DNA of 64,000 nucleotides from an uncultured Collinsella sp. (lineage in GTDB: Bacteria > Actinomycetota > Coriobacteriia > Coriobacteriales > Coriobacteriaceae), in NCBI GenBank assembly GCA_958370785.1, contig CATXKN010000002.1, positions 62,001 through 126,000 on the forward strand, read 5' to 3'. Of the stretch, positions 7,701-15,405 are shown in pieces (positions within the stretch are counted from its first letter, which is position 1; each line of letters begins with the position of its first letter). The notes under the pieces are model-generated. The model was given only the letters and a program-made list of their open reading frames with translations, was not told where the DNA came from and ran no database searches. Made by a program: the position numbers and the translations under genes.

Positions 7701-7837
7701 TGCGCGGTTCTACGAACCGCGCAACCAGTCGACGCTGCGCGCCGCCCGGGACGACAATTTGTCATTCAAAAGGCAAGGCATGACCAAAAGGTCTATGCCT
7801 TGCCTTTTTCATGCCAACTTGTACGTCCTGGACGGCG
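7701..7837. repeat. Dispersed structured repeat family A, copy 1
   Basis: A short hairpin (7701-7710 with 7714-7723) is followed by GACGCTGC and a long hairpin: outer arms 7740-7753 and 7824-7837 (14 bp, one mismatch, one G:U), an inner stem 7770-7785 with 7790-7806 closing an AAAA loop, and TTCAA-type internal loops. The same architecture with different but compensating bases recurs at 59584-59724 and 62770-62885. Confidence 0.85.
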
Positions 7838-7914
7838 CTCGCTGACTTATGCTCAACCTGCGACGTTTCCATTATTGATGCAAAGGGGTCAGGTTAGTTT
7901 GCGCCAAAAAGGGG

Positions 7915-7981
7915 AAGTTGCGGTGGAATAGTTCCTGTTTGGCCGTCTGGGGGTTAAACGGGAACTATTCCACCGCAACTT
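7915..7981. repeat. Dispersed palindrome family B, copy 1
   Basis: A nearly perfect 26-bp inverted repeat (7915-7940 with 7956-7981, one G:U) built on AGTTGCGGTGGAATAGTTCC and its complement. A second copy lies at 47354-47420. It is intergenic, upstream of the DUF1846 gene. Confidence 0.9.
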
Positions 7982-8043
7982 ATCGTTGGCGTGTTTGGTT
8001 GGTGCCTGTTGATGGTCTGGGTATCGGGGAGGGCGGGCTCCGT

Positions 8044-8049
8044 TATAAT
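8044..8049 (+). promoter_or_regulatory. -10 element for the DUF1846 gene
   Basis: A perfect TATAAT, about 40 nt upstream of the chosen start. No convincing -35 is seen at the right distance. Confidence 0.5.
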
Positions 8050-8088
8050 CGCCTAGAACATTAATTGGAAACGGGACGGGAGCCATAC

Positions 8089-9570
8089 ATGCGCCAGGGT
8101 TTCGACAACGCGAAGTATATCGAGCTGCAGGCCGCTCATATTAAGGAGCGCATCTCGCAGTTTGGCGGCAAACTCTATTTGGAGTTTGGCGGCAAGCTGT
8201 TTGACGACTATCACGCGAGTCGCGTGCTGCCGGGTTTTGAACCGGACAGCAAGTTCCGCATGCTCAAGAGCATCGCCGATGACGTTGAGGTCATCATCGC
8301 GATCAACGCGAACCACATCGAGAAGAATAAGGCTCGCGGTGACCTGGGCATTACCTATGACGAGGACGTTTTGCGCCTGGTCGACCTGTTCCGCGGCAAC
8401 GGTTTTGCTGTCGCGGCCGTGGTCATCACCCAGTATGCAGGCCAGCCCGCCGCTGACGTCTTCCGTAATCGCCTAAACGCGCTCGGCATTCCCGCCAAGC
8501 TGCACTATCCCATCGAGGGCTATCCCCACGACGTCGATCTGATCGTGTCCGACGACGGCTACGGCAGGAACGAGTTTGTCGAGACCACCCGTCCGCTCGT
8601 CGTGGTCACCGCTCCCGGCCCCGGCTCGGGCAAGCTCGCCACCTGCCTGTCTCAGCTCTATCACGAGCACAAGCACGGCACCGCCGCCGGCTACGCCAAG
8701 TTCGAGACTTTCCCGGTCTGGAATCTGCCCCTCACGCATCCGGTCAACATCGCCTATGAGGCGGCCACGGCAGATCTCGACGACGCCAACATCATCGACT
8801 CCTTCCACTTGGAGGCCTATAACAAGACTACGGTCAACTACAACCGCGACGTCGAGGCCTTCCCGGTGGTCCGTGCCCTGATGGAAAAGATCCTGGGCAA
8901 GAGCCCCTACCAGAGCCCCACGGACATGGGCGTCAATATGGTCGGCTTTGCCATCACCGATGACGATGCCTGCCGCGACGCTTCCAAGATGGAGATTGTC
9001 CGCCGCTACTTTACCGCGGTCGAAAATGTGCGCCGTACCGGCGTGGGCGATGAACAGGTTGATCGTCTCAAGATCATTATGAAGAAGGCCGGTATCGACA
9101 AGAATTACTCGCCGGCACGCTCGGCCGCCCTTACCAGGGAGCAGCTGACGGGTGGCCCCGTAGGTGCCATGGTCATGCCCGACGGCTCCGTGGTGACCGG
9201 CAAGACTTCCACACGCCTGGGCGCCGCGAGCTCGCTCATCATGAATGCACTTAAGCATGTCTCGGGCGTTGACCTTGAGCTCGAGGTCATTAGCGATGAG
9301 GCTATCGAGCCTATCAGCAAGCTCAAGACGCATTTCCTGGGTAGCAAGAACCCGCGCCTGCACACCGACGAGACGCTTATGGCGCTCTCGATTACCTCGG
9401 CAACGAGCGAGACTGCGGCCCGCGTCCTTTCGGGCCTGGAGCAGCTGCGCGGCTGCGATGCCTTCTTTAGCGTGATCATCTCGCCGACTGACGAAACGGT
9501 GTTGCGCAAGCTGGGCATCAACGTGTGCTGCGAGCCTAAGTTCGAGCGCCGTGGTTTCTTCCACCGCTAA
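8089..9570 (+). CDS. DUF1846 (UPF0371) family protein
   Basis: A 493-residue cytoplasmic protein matching the full-length DUF1846 family by its conserved opening (GFDNAKYIELQAAHI) and a glycine-rich GPGSGKLATCLSQLY segment at about residues 180-195 that resembles a nucleotide-binding loop. Homologues are widespread in Firmicutes and Actinobacteria. The biochemical role is not established to my knowledge. ATG 8089 is chosen over TTG 8065 because GGGAG lies 7 nt upstream. It appears monocistronic: a TATAAT promoter precedes it and a terminator follows. Confidence 0.9.
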   Translation: MRQGFDNAKYIELQAAHIKERISQFGGKLYLEFGGKLFDDYHASRVLPGFEPDSKFRMLKSIADDVEVIIAINANHIEKNKARGDLGITYDEDVLRLVDLFRGNGFAVAAVVITQYAGQPAADVFRNRLNALGIPAKLHYPIEGYPHDVDLIVSDDGYGRNEFVETTRPLVVVTAPGPGSGKLATCLSQLYHEHKHGTAAGYAKFETFPVWNLPLTHPVNIAYEAATADLDDANIIDSFHLEAYNKTTVNYNRDVEAFPVVRALMEKILGKSPYQSPTDMGVNMVGFAITDDDACRDASKMEIVRRYFTAVENVRRTGVGDEQVDRLKIIMKKAGIDKNYSPARSAALTREQLTGGPVGAMVMPDGSVVTGKTSTRLGAASSLIMNALKHVSGVDLELEVISDEAIEPISKLKTHFLGSKNPRLHTDETLMALSITSATSETAARVLSGLEQLRGCDAFFSVIISPTDETVLRKLGINVCCEPKFERRGFFHR

Positions 9571-9590
9571 GTCTGGATAAAATTGGTTTG

Positions 9591-9630
9591 AAAGGGGCGC
9601 ATCGGGTATGCATTCGGTGTGCCCCTTTTA
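9591..9630 (+). terminator. Terminator after the DUF1846 gene
   Basis: Stem AAAGGGGCGCA (9591-9601) with TGTGCCCCTTT (9618-9628), ending in a T-run. Confidence 0.8.
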
Positions 9631-9820
9631 TCAACAAAGCTACCGTTTAACCTAAAAATAGCCCGTTTACCTGCCTATAAGCGATTTGGGCGGTATACAA
9701 TAACCCTAATTGTTTCATCCTTTTGCGGGGATGCCGCATGATGGATGTTGCCGGCCATCATGGGGTGTGCCGGTCGCGCACGGTGCAGGTGATGGCCGTG
9801 CTCGGTTTGAGGAGGCTGCC

Positions 9821-10159
9821 ATGGCTGGCAAGGGTCGTGCGAGTGTCAACGATATGAAGCGTGTCGAGGTGCAGGTGCTGATGGAGATCGCACAGCTGTC
9901 CGAAGACAACGGCGGATTTTATGGCTTTTCGCGCAAGACGCTTGCCGAGCGCGTGGGGGTGTCTCCGTATCGCGCCCGCGCGGCAATTGAGCGCTTGGAA
10001 TCCGAAGACATTATTGAGGTCGTCTCGCGCTACAGCGACGACGGCGGCCAGCTCGCAAATGGTATTTGTCTCACGGAGCGTGGCGAATGGTATCTAGAGG
10101 GCATCCGTGCCGGTATGCTCGTGAAGGACTTGATCGAGGATGAAGTCGCCGATCGATAA
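9821..10159 (+). CDS. Small winged helix-turn-helix regulator
   Basis: A 112-residue protein whose central part (about residues 15-75) reads as a winged helix: YGFSRKTLAERVGVSPYRARAAIERL is a typical helix-turn-helix, followed by a short beta-wing with DDGG. It has no sensor or enzyme domain, so it is probably a small DNA-binding regulator of unknown target. ATG 9821 has a strong GAGGAGG 5 nt upstream; the longer in-frame start at 9710 lacks one. The 5' leader from about 9700 has a likely -10 (TATACAAT near 9696) and short inverted repeats. It sits between a DUF1846 gene and pyrG, each with its own signals, so it is probably a single-gene unit. Confidence 0.75.
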   Translation: MAGKGRASVNDMKRVEVQVLMEIAQLSEDNGGFYGFSRKTLAERVGVSPYRARAAIERLESEDIIEVVSRYSDDGGQLANGICLTERGEWYLEGIRAGMLVKDLIEDEVADR

Positions 10160-10183
10160 CAGCGTGCATTCATAGTGGAAGCG

Positions 10184-10214
10184 ACGCCGTCTGGGCAACC
10201 GGACGGCGTTTTGT
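10184..10214 (+). terminator. Terminator after the winged-helix gene
   Basis: Stem ACGCCGTC/GACGGCGT (10184-10191 with 10202-10209), followed by TTTGTTT. Confidence 0.8.
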
Positions 10215-10254
10215 TTCGAGATGGAGAAATACGATTGCGCGTAAGAAAAAATGC

Positions 10255-10282
10255 TTACGGCGCGCGTCGCGAGTATTACAAT
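10255..10282 (+). promoter_or_regulatory. Candidate pyrG promoter
   Basis: TTACGG (10255-10260), a 16-bp spacer and TACAAT (10277-10282). Transcription would begin near 10290, placing the CCCGTA/TACGGG hairpin (about 10288-10320) at the very 5' end of the pyrG message. Confidence 0.4.
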
Positions 10283-10337
10283 GAAGACCCGTAAGATGTG
10301 TATGGACAACTTCTACGGGAAGCGCAGGTAACTCAAT

Positions 10338-11999
10338 ATGACCAAGCATGTGTTCGTGACCGGCGGCGTGGTTTCGTCTCTGGGCAAGGGTATTACCGCG
10401 GCCTCGCTGGGCCGTCTGCTCAAGTCGCGCGGCTACAAGGTAACGATGCAAAAGGCCGACCCGTATCTGAACGTCGACCCCGGCACCATGAGCCCGTTCC
10501 AGCATGGTGAGGTCTTTGTGACCGAGGACGGCTACGAGTCCGATCTGGACCTGGGCCACTACGAGCGCTTTATTGACGAGAACCTTACCCGCGATTCCAA
10601 CTTTACGACTGGTGCCATCTATAAGAGCCTGATTGCTCGTGAACGTCGCGGTGACTTTTTGGGCGGCACCGTGCAGGTGATTCCGCACGTCACGAACGCC
10701 ATTAAGGATAAGTTCCGTCGTATTGAGGAGCAGACCGGCTCCGACGTGGTCATCACTGAGTTGGGCGGCACTATCGGCGACATCGAGTCGCAGCCGTTTG
10801 TCGAGGCCATTCGCCAGTATCGCAAGGAGGCCGGCCCCGAGAACGTCTGCTACATCCACGTGTCGCTCGTTCCCTATATCGCCGCCGCCCATGAGGTCAA
10901 GACCAAGCCGACGCAGCACTCCGTCAAGGAGCTCCGCAGCTTTGGTATCCAGCCCGATATTATCGTTCTGCGCTCCGACCACCATATCGACGATGCCATC
11001 CGCGGCAAGATCGCAAGCTTCTGCGACGTCGACACCGACTGTGTCTTTACCAACGAGGACTGCGCGAGCATTTACGATGTTCCGCAGCTGCTTGCCGAGC
11101 AGGACTTTGACCTGCGCATTTGTGAGCGCCTGGGTCTGGACCCGCGTGAGCGCGACATGAGCGAGTGGAACGAGTTCCTGCGCAAGCAGAATCACGCCAA
11201 CCATCACGCCGACAAGGTGAAGATCGCCGTCGTGGGCAAGTATACGCAGCTGCCCGATGCCTACCTGTCGGTTATCGAGGCCCTGCACCACGCGGGCGTG
11301 TTCTACGATCGCCACGTTGACGTGCAGCTGGTCGATGGCGAGAGCCTCGACGAGCAGAACGTCTCCGAGGTCCTGGGCGACGCCTCGGGCATCCTGGTCC
11401 CTGGCGGCTTTGGCAAGCGCGCCCTGGAGGGCAAGATCCTCGCGGCCGAGTTTGCCCGTGAGCATAAGATTCCGTATCTGGGCATTTGCCTGGGTATGCA
11501 GGTGGCCGTGTGCGAGTTCGCCCGCAACGTCGTCGGCCTTGCCGGCGCCAGCTCTTCCGAGTTCGATCCGGATGGCCCGTATAGTGTCATCGACCTGATG
11601 AGCTCGCAGGAGGACGTGACCGAGAAGGGCGGCACCATGCGTCTGGGTGCCTATCCGTGCAAGCTTGCTGCCGATACCCTCGCGCGCGAGGCATATGGCG
11701 AGGAGCTCGTCTACGAGCGTCACCGTCACCGCTTTGAGTTCAACAACGCCTTCCGCGACCAGCTCGAGGACGCCGGTCTGGTAATCTCGGGTCTTTCGCC
11801 CGACGAGCGCCTGGTCGAGATGGTCGAGCTGCCGCGCGACGTACATCCGTGGTATGTGGCCACCCAGGCTCATCCCGAGTTCAAGAGCCGTCCGACCAAC
11901 CCGCAGCCGCTGTTCCGCGAGTTCGTGCGCGCCTCGATCGGCCAGCACGAGGGTGTCGACCGTCTGCAGGTGACGCCCAAGAACCTCGCTACGGACTAA
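10338..11999 (+). CDS. pyrG: CTP synthase
   Basis: Converts UTP to CTP using ATP and glutamine, the last step of pyrimidine nucleotide synthesis. The 553-residue length is normal. The N-terminal synthetase domain opens with the signature FVTGGVVSSLGKGITAASLG. The C-terminal class I glutamine amidotransferase domain has the nucleophile elbow GICLGMQ with Cys at about residue 384 and a distal HPEF histidine. No reiterative-transcription leader of the Bacillus type is seen, but a stem-loop lies at the predicted 5' end. A Xer recombinase gene starts 2 bp after the stop codon, so the two are probably cotranscribed. Confidence 0.98.
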   Translation: MTKHVFVTGGVVSSLGKGITAASLGRLLKSRGYKVTMQKADPYLNVDPGTMSPFQHGEVFVTEDGYESDLDLGHYERFIDENLTRDSNFTTGAIYKSLIARERRGDFLGGTVQVIPHVTNAIKDKFRRIEEQTGSDVVITELGGTIGDIESQPFVEAIRQYRKEAGPENVCYIHVSLVPYIAAAHEVKTKPTQHSVKELRSFGIQPDIIVLRSDHHIDDAIRGKIASFCDVDTDCVFTNEDCASIYDVPQLLAEQDFDLRICERLGLDPRERDMSEWNEFLRKQNHANHHADKVKIAVVGKYTQLPDAYLSVIEALHHAGVFYDRHVDVQLVDGESLDEQNVSEVLGDASGILVPGGFGKRALEGKILAAEFAREHKIPYLGICLGMQVAVCEFARNVVGLAGASSSEFDPDGPYSVIDLMSSQEDVTEKGGTMRLGAYPCKLAADTLAREAYGEELVYERHRHRFEFNNAFRDQLEDAGLVISGLSPDERLVEMVELPRDVHPWYVATQAHPEFKSRPTNPQPLFREFVRASIGQHEGVDRLQVTPKNLATD

Positions 12000-12001
12000 G
12001 G

Positions 12002-12943
12002 GTGCCGGAGAACCAAGAACATACCGAAGCTACTCCCTCGTCGCTCGCTGTGGTGGCGGGGGAGTATCTCGATTACCTCGCGGTCGAGCGGGGCTTGGCG
12101 CGCAACACGATTGCGGCCTATCGTCGTGACCTGACGACGTACTGCGCCTATCTGGAGCGGGCGGGCATTGTGTCTTTTGAAGAGGTGACCCGTCAGGTCG
12201 TGGAGGACTTTGTTGCCGATCGCCGCGACGGAGGCTATTCCGACGCCTCGGTGGAGCGCGCGCTTGCTGCCGTGAAGGGCCTGCATGCCTTTTTGGTGCG
12301 CGATGGGGCCGTGGCCCAAAACCCGACGGCGGCGTTGCGCCTGCCCAAAAAGGCAGATCGCCTGCCGGAATACCTTTCGGTGGAGGATGTCTCGGCACTG
12401 CTCGATCAAGACTTTCCCGAGGGCGAGATGGGGCTGCGCGATCATGCCATCTTGGAAGTGCTCTACGGATGCGGTTTGCGTGTGAGTGAGCTGGTTGGGC
12501 TCGATGTGGGCGATATCCATATTGATGACGGGTTTGTCCTGGTGCGCGGTAAGGGCTCCAAGGAGCGTCTGGCCCCGTTGGTGGGAAGCGCGGCTCGCGC
12601 CTTGACACACTATATAGGTGACGGGCGCACTCTCCTGGCCGCGCATGCTCACGGGACGGAGACCTCGGCGGTCTTTTTAAATAAGAACGGACGTCGCCTG
12701 TCGCGCCAGGCCGTGCATGCGATATGCGAGCGGTATGGGCGCCAGGTGGGGCTGGTTGGGCTCCATCCCCACACCCTGCGCCACTCCTTTGCCACCCACA
12801 TGCTCGCGGGCGGTGCCGACCTGCGTGTGCTGCAGGAGATTTTGGGCCATGCCGATATTTCGACCACGCAGGTCTACACGCATGTCGACCGCACGCAACT
12901 GACCGAGGTCTATCTGGCGGCGCATCCGCTGGCACATCGCTAG
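12002..12943 (+). CDS. xerD: Tyrosine recombinase, XerD-like
   Basis: Site-specific recombinase of about 313 residues, likely acting with a second Xer protein at dif to resolve chromosome dimers. The N-terminal SAM-like core-binding domain (YLDYLAVERGLARNTIAAY, about residues 20-100) is followed by the catalytic domain. Catalytic residues are visible: Arg in GCGLRVSEL, Lys in GKGSKERL, HTLRHSFATH with His and Arg, His in LGHADI and the nucleophile Tyr in TQVYTHVD. A GTG at 12002, 2 bp after the pyrG stop, is the likely start; a GTG near 12050 is an alternative. XerC and XerD cannot be separated with certainty from one sequence. A strong terminator follows. Confidence 0.9.
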   Translation: MPENQEHTEATPSSLAVVAGEYLDYLAVERGLARNTIAAYRRDLTTYCAYLERAGIVSFEEVTRQVVEDFVADRRDGGYSDASVERALAAVKGLHAFLVRDGAVAQNPTAALRLPKKADRLPEYLSVEDVSALLDQDFPEGEMGLRDHAILEVLYGCGLRVSELVGLDVGDIHIDDGFVLVRGKGSKERLAPLVGSAARALTHYIGDGRTLLAAHAHGTETSAVFLNKNGRRLSRQAVHAICERYGRQVGLVGLHPHTLRHSFATHMLAGGADLRVLQEILGHADISTTQVYTHVDRTQLTEVYLAAHPLAHR

Positions 12944-12977
12944 CACCTCGCTGACCTGCATATTTATAAATATTAAA

Positions 12978-13046
12978 GGGGACGGGCCCCAGATTGCCGA
13001 GACGCACTTTTGCGCACATGGGCAATCTGGGGCCCGTCCCATTTTT
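12978..13046 (+). terminator. Long palindromic terminator between xerD and mraZ
   Basis: A perfect 20-bp stem (12978-12997 with 13021-13040) with a 23-nt loop, followed by ATTTTT. It separates the pyrG-xerD unit from the dcw cluster. Confidence 0.85.
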
Positions 13047-13207
13047 CGCTAGACACCGACGCGGTGGTGGGCCGTGTGTGCCGTGGGTGGGGGAGTTTGG
13101 GGGCGATGTGAACGGTGTGTAAAGGGACGTAAAAAATCGCCTCAAGGTCAACTTGAAGGTTGAGGTTCGCGGGCGTGGTTCTACAGGTGGCATCCCGCCT
13201 TTGCTGC

Positions 13208-13227
13208 AAACACAACATATTGTGTTT
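13208..13227. promoter_or_regulatory. Palindromic operator-like site
   Basis: AAACACAA, four bases, TTGTGTTT: a perfect 8-bp-arm palindrome one base before the LexA-like site. The regulator is unknown. Confidence 0.4.
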
Positions 13228-13228
13228 T

Positions 13229-13242
13229 CGAACATATGCTCG
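13229..13242. promoter_or_regulatory. LexA-box-like site upstream of mraZ
   Basis: CGAACATATGCTCG matches the Gram-positive SOS-box consensus CGAACRNRYGTTYG at 13 of 14 positions. A perfect match to this consensus occurs at 39982-39995, which makes this near-match more credible. Confidence 0.35.
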
Positions 13243-13297
13243 GGGGTGTTTTACAACATATTGGGGGTGGAGTGGTGGGGTGGGGTGGGGGAAGGAG

Positions 13298-13322
13298 TGG
13301 GGAAAGGTGTTGAAAAATGGGG
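13298..13322 (+). promoter_or_regulatory. MraZ-box array
   Basis: TGGGG (13298-13302), TGTTG (13308-13312) and TGGGG (13318-13322), separated by exact 5-nt spacers. This is the layout of the three TGGGN boxes bound by MraZ upstream of its own operon in Escherichia coli. More TGGGG words lie just upstream (13276-13290). Confidence 0.6.
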
Positions 13323-13406
13323 CGGTTCCCCATATTATTGATGACGTCGACAAGCGGGGTGGTTCCCCGCGTACGTGCCATCTGAGTAACCGAGGGGAGG
13401 GCGCAC

Positions 13407-13841
13407 ATGGGAATGACGGGTGCATACGAGCGCAATCTCGATGCAAAAGGTCGTCTATCCCTGCCTGCACCCCTTCGCGAGGAGCTTGGAGAGCACGTTC
13501 GCGTGTTCAAAGCCCTGGATGTCGATGCTCTGTACGTGTTCTCTGCCGAGGCCTTCGATAAGTGGGTCGAAGGACTCTTCGCGGGTCGTGAGGGCCACGA
13601 GGGTTTTAACCCGCGTGACATCAACGACCAGAAGCTCATGAGGGCGATCAACAAGCGCACCACGTCGATGGATGTGGACAGCGCGGGTCGTATCGGTCTT
13701 TCTGAGTCTCTCCGCAAGCAGGCGAACCTCGACCGCGAGGTCACGGTTGTGGGCAACTACGACCACCTTGAGGTTTGGGACCGCGCTACGGCCGATGAGG
13801 ACGATGATGACGAGGCCCTGCTGGACCTCTTCTTCTCGTAA
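13407..13841 (+). CDS. mraZ: Transcriptional regulator MraZ
   Basis: First gene of the dcw cluster and an autoregulatory DNA-binding protein of 144 residues. Two SpoVT/AbrB-like half-domains are visible: residues 1-50 with AYERNLDAKGRLSLPA, and about 75-125 with MDVDSAGRIGLSESLRK. Each carries the DAKGR or DSAGR signature. The tail is acidic (DEDDDDE). The start follows GGGGAGGGCG. The TGGGN-type box array at 13298-13322 supports repression by its own product, as known for MraZ in other bacteria. rsmH starts 20 bp downstream. Confidence 0.96.
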   Translation: MGMTGAYERNLDAKGRLSLPAPLREELGEHVRVFKALDVDALYVFSAEAFDKWVEGLFAGREGHEGFNPRDINDQKLMRAINKRTTSMDVDSAGRIGLSESLRKQANLDREVTVVGNYDHLEVWDRATADEDDDDEALLDLFFS

Positions 13842-13861
13842 GGGCAAGGCACGAGTAACGG

Positions 13862-14827
13862 ATGGAGCGTGGGATCTTGACACAAGAATATCGGCATGAA
13901 CCTGTCATGCTCGGCGAAGTGCTTGAGTCGCTGCAGCTAAAGAGCGGCTCCGTCGTCTGCGACTGCACCCTTGGCGGTGCCGGCCATTCGGTAAAGATGG
14001 CCGCGCAGGTGGGGGAGACCGGCCTTTTGCTCGGCGTCGATCAGGACGACATGGCCCTCGAGGCCGCTGGCGCCCGTCTGGACCGCGAGGTTCCCGGCGT
14101 GCCGCACCGGCTGCTGAAGGGCAACTTCGGCGACTTGGACGAGCTGCTTTGCTCGGCCGAGGTGCCCGGGGTCGACGGCTTCCTGTTCGACTTGGGCGTT
14201 TCGTCGCCGCAACTCGATATCCCTGGCAGGGGCTTTTCGTACAACGAGGACGCCCCATTGGACATGCGGATGGATCCGGGTAACAACACCTTAAACGCAG
14301 CTGAGGTCATCAACACCTATAACGAACACGACCTCGCCCGGATTCTACGCGTCTACGGCGAAGAGAAGTTCGCCTCGCAGATCGCGCGTGAGATCGTGCG
14401 CCGCCGCGAGCATGAGCCGATCGAAACCACCGGTCAGTTTGTCGAGATCATCAAGGCTGGTATCCCCGCTGCCGCTCGTCGGCATGGCGGACACCCAGCC
14501 AAGAAGAGTTTCCAGGCCATTCGCATTGAGGTCAATCACGAACTCGATGTGCTCGAGCGAGGGCTTGACGCCGCCACAAGGTGGCTCAACCCGGGCGGAC
14601 GCATCTGCGTCATCTCGTATCACTCGCTCGAGGACCGTATCGTAAAGAACCACTTTAAGGAGATGAGCCAGGGGTGCACGTGTCCGCCGGAGATTCCGGT
14701 GTGCGTGTGCGGCAACGTGCCGATACTCAAGGTCATCACCCGCAAACCCCTGGTTGCCCAACCCGATGAGGTTGCGCGCAACCCTCGGGCGAGATCAGCC
14801 AAGATCCGCGTGGCGCAGCGTCTGTAG
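13862..14827 (+). CDS. rsmH: 16S rRNA (cytosine1402-N4)-methyltransferase
   Basis: SAM-dependent methyltransferase (formerly MraW) that modifies C1402 of 16S rRNA in the P site. The 321-residue length is normal. Visible motifs are HEPVML at the N-terminus, the SAM loop DCTLGGAGHSVKM, DGFLFDLGVSSPQLD, RGFSY and the C-terminal ISYHSLEDRIVKNHF. Start 13862 gives a family-like N-terminus, though the ribosome-binding site is weak; translation may be coupled to mraZ. Second gene of the dcw cluster. Confidence 0.97.
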   Translation: MERGILTQEYRHEPVMLGEVLESLQLKSGSVVCDCTLGGAGHSVKMAAQVGETGLLLGVDQDDMALEAAGARLDREVPGVPHRLLKGNFGDLDELLCSAEVPGVDGFLFDLGVSSPQLDIPGRGFSYNEDAPLDMRMDPGNNTLNAAEVINTYNEHDLARILRVYGEEKFASQIAREIVRRREHEPIETTGQFVEIIKAGIPAAARRHGGHPAKKSFQAIRIEVNHELDVLERGLDAATRWLNPGGRICVISYHSLEDRIVKNHFKEMSQGCTCPPEIPVCVCGNVPILKVITRKPLVAQPDEVARNPRARSAKIRVAQRL

Positions 14828-14917
14828 ACGCGACCGCGCGATATTGGACCTCCCGCTCGTACCACAAACGAAGCTTAAACACACTACCAACGTACTCGGG
14901 ATGGGAGGCGGCATATC

Positions 14918-15388
14918 ATGGGCTACAACAACTCAAACGCAGCACTCGCCTATGATATGAACGCCATGCCCGCCTATCGTGAGGCACCGCAGGCCCCCGC
15001 TGCTCCCCGCGAGCAGCGCACACCGCGCTTTGATGTCTACACGGGCGCGGGCCGTCAGGCAAACCAGGCGGTAAGCCCGGTTTTCATGAGCGTTCTTAAA
15101 ACGTTTTGCATCATTGCGGCCATCTTCATGACGATCGGTGTCGCCCGCGTGGCGCTCGCCGGCGTTACGGCCCAGGTGCTCAACAGCAACGCCGCGCTTA
15201 CCAACACGCTCGAGAAGGCGACCGACGAGAGCTCCGACCTGGAGGTCATGCATTCGGTCTATGGTGCCGACACGCGCATTCGCGACCTTGCGGGCGCTTA
15301 TGGCATGGTGGAGCCCAGCGAGAGCGTTACACTTGATTTTTCGCAGGATGCAGCCGCGGGCGCTAGCTCGACCGCGACCGCTCAGTAA
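14918..15388 (+). CDS. ftsL: FtsL-like cell division protein
   Basis: A 156-residue bitopic membrane protein: a cytoplasmic N-terminus of about 55 residues rich in Ala and Pro, one hydrophobic segment (about 57-83), then an extracytoplasmic helical region and a low-complexity tail. Sequence similarity to FtsL is weak, as is usual for this family. The identification rests on position between rsmH and ftsI and on topology. FtsL would act with FtsQ (26285-27550) to activate the FtsW-FtsI synthase. The ATG follows GGGAGGCGGC. ftsI follows 17 bp downstream. Confidence 0.75.
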   Translation: MGYNNSNAALAYDMNAMPAYREAPQAPAAPREQRTPRFDVYTGAGRQANQAVSPVFMSVLKTFCIIAAIFMTIGVARVALAGVTAQVLNSNAALTNTLEKATDESSDLEVMHSVYGADTRIRDLAGAYGMVEPSESVTLDFSQDAAAGASSTATAQ

Positions 15389-15405
15389 AAAGACGGTAGC
15401 TGAGT

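Larger units (their letters stand above)
13047..13406. other. Regulatory region upstream of mraZ
   Basis: A 360-bp gap without a gene. It holds an extended palindrome, a LexA-box-like site, G-rich MraZ-type boxes and two similar GGGG-loop-CCCC hairpins (13319-13331 and 13356-13368). No unambiguous -35/-10 pair was found. Confidence 0.6.
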
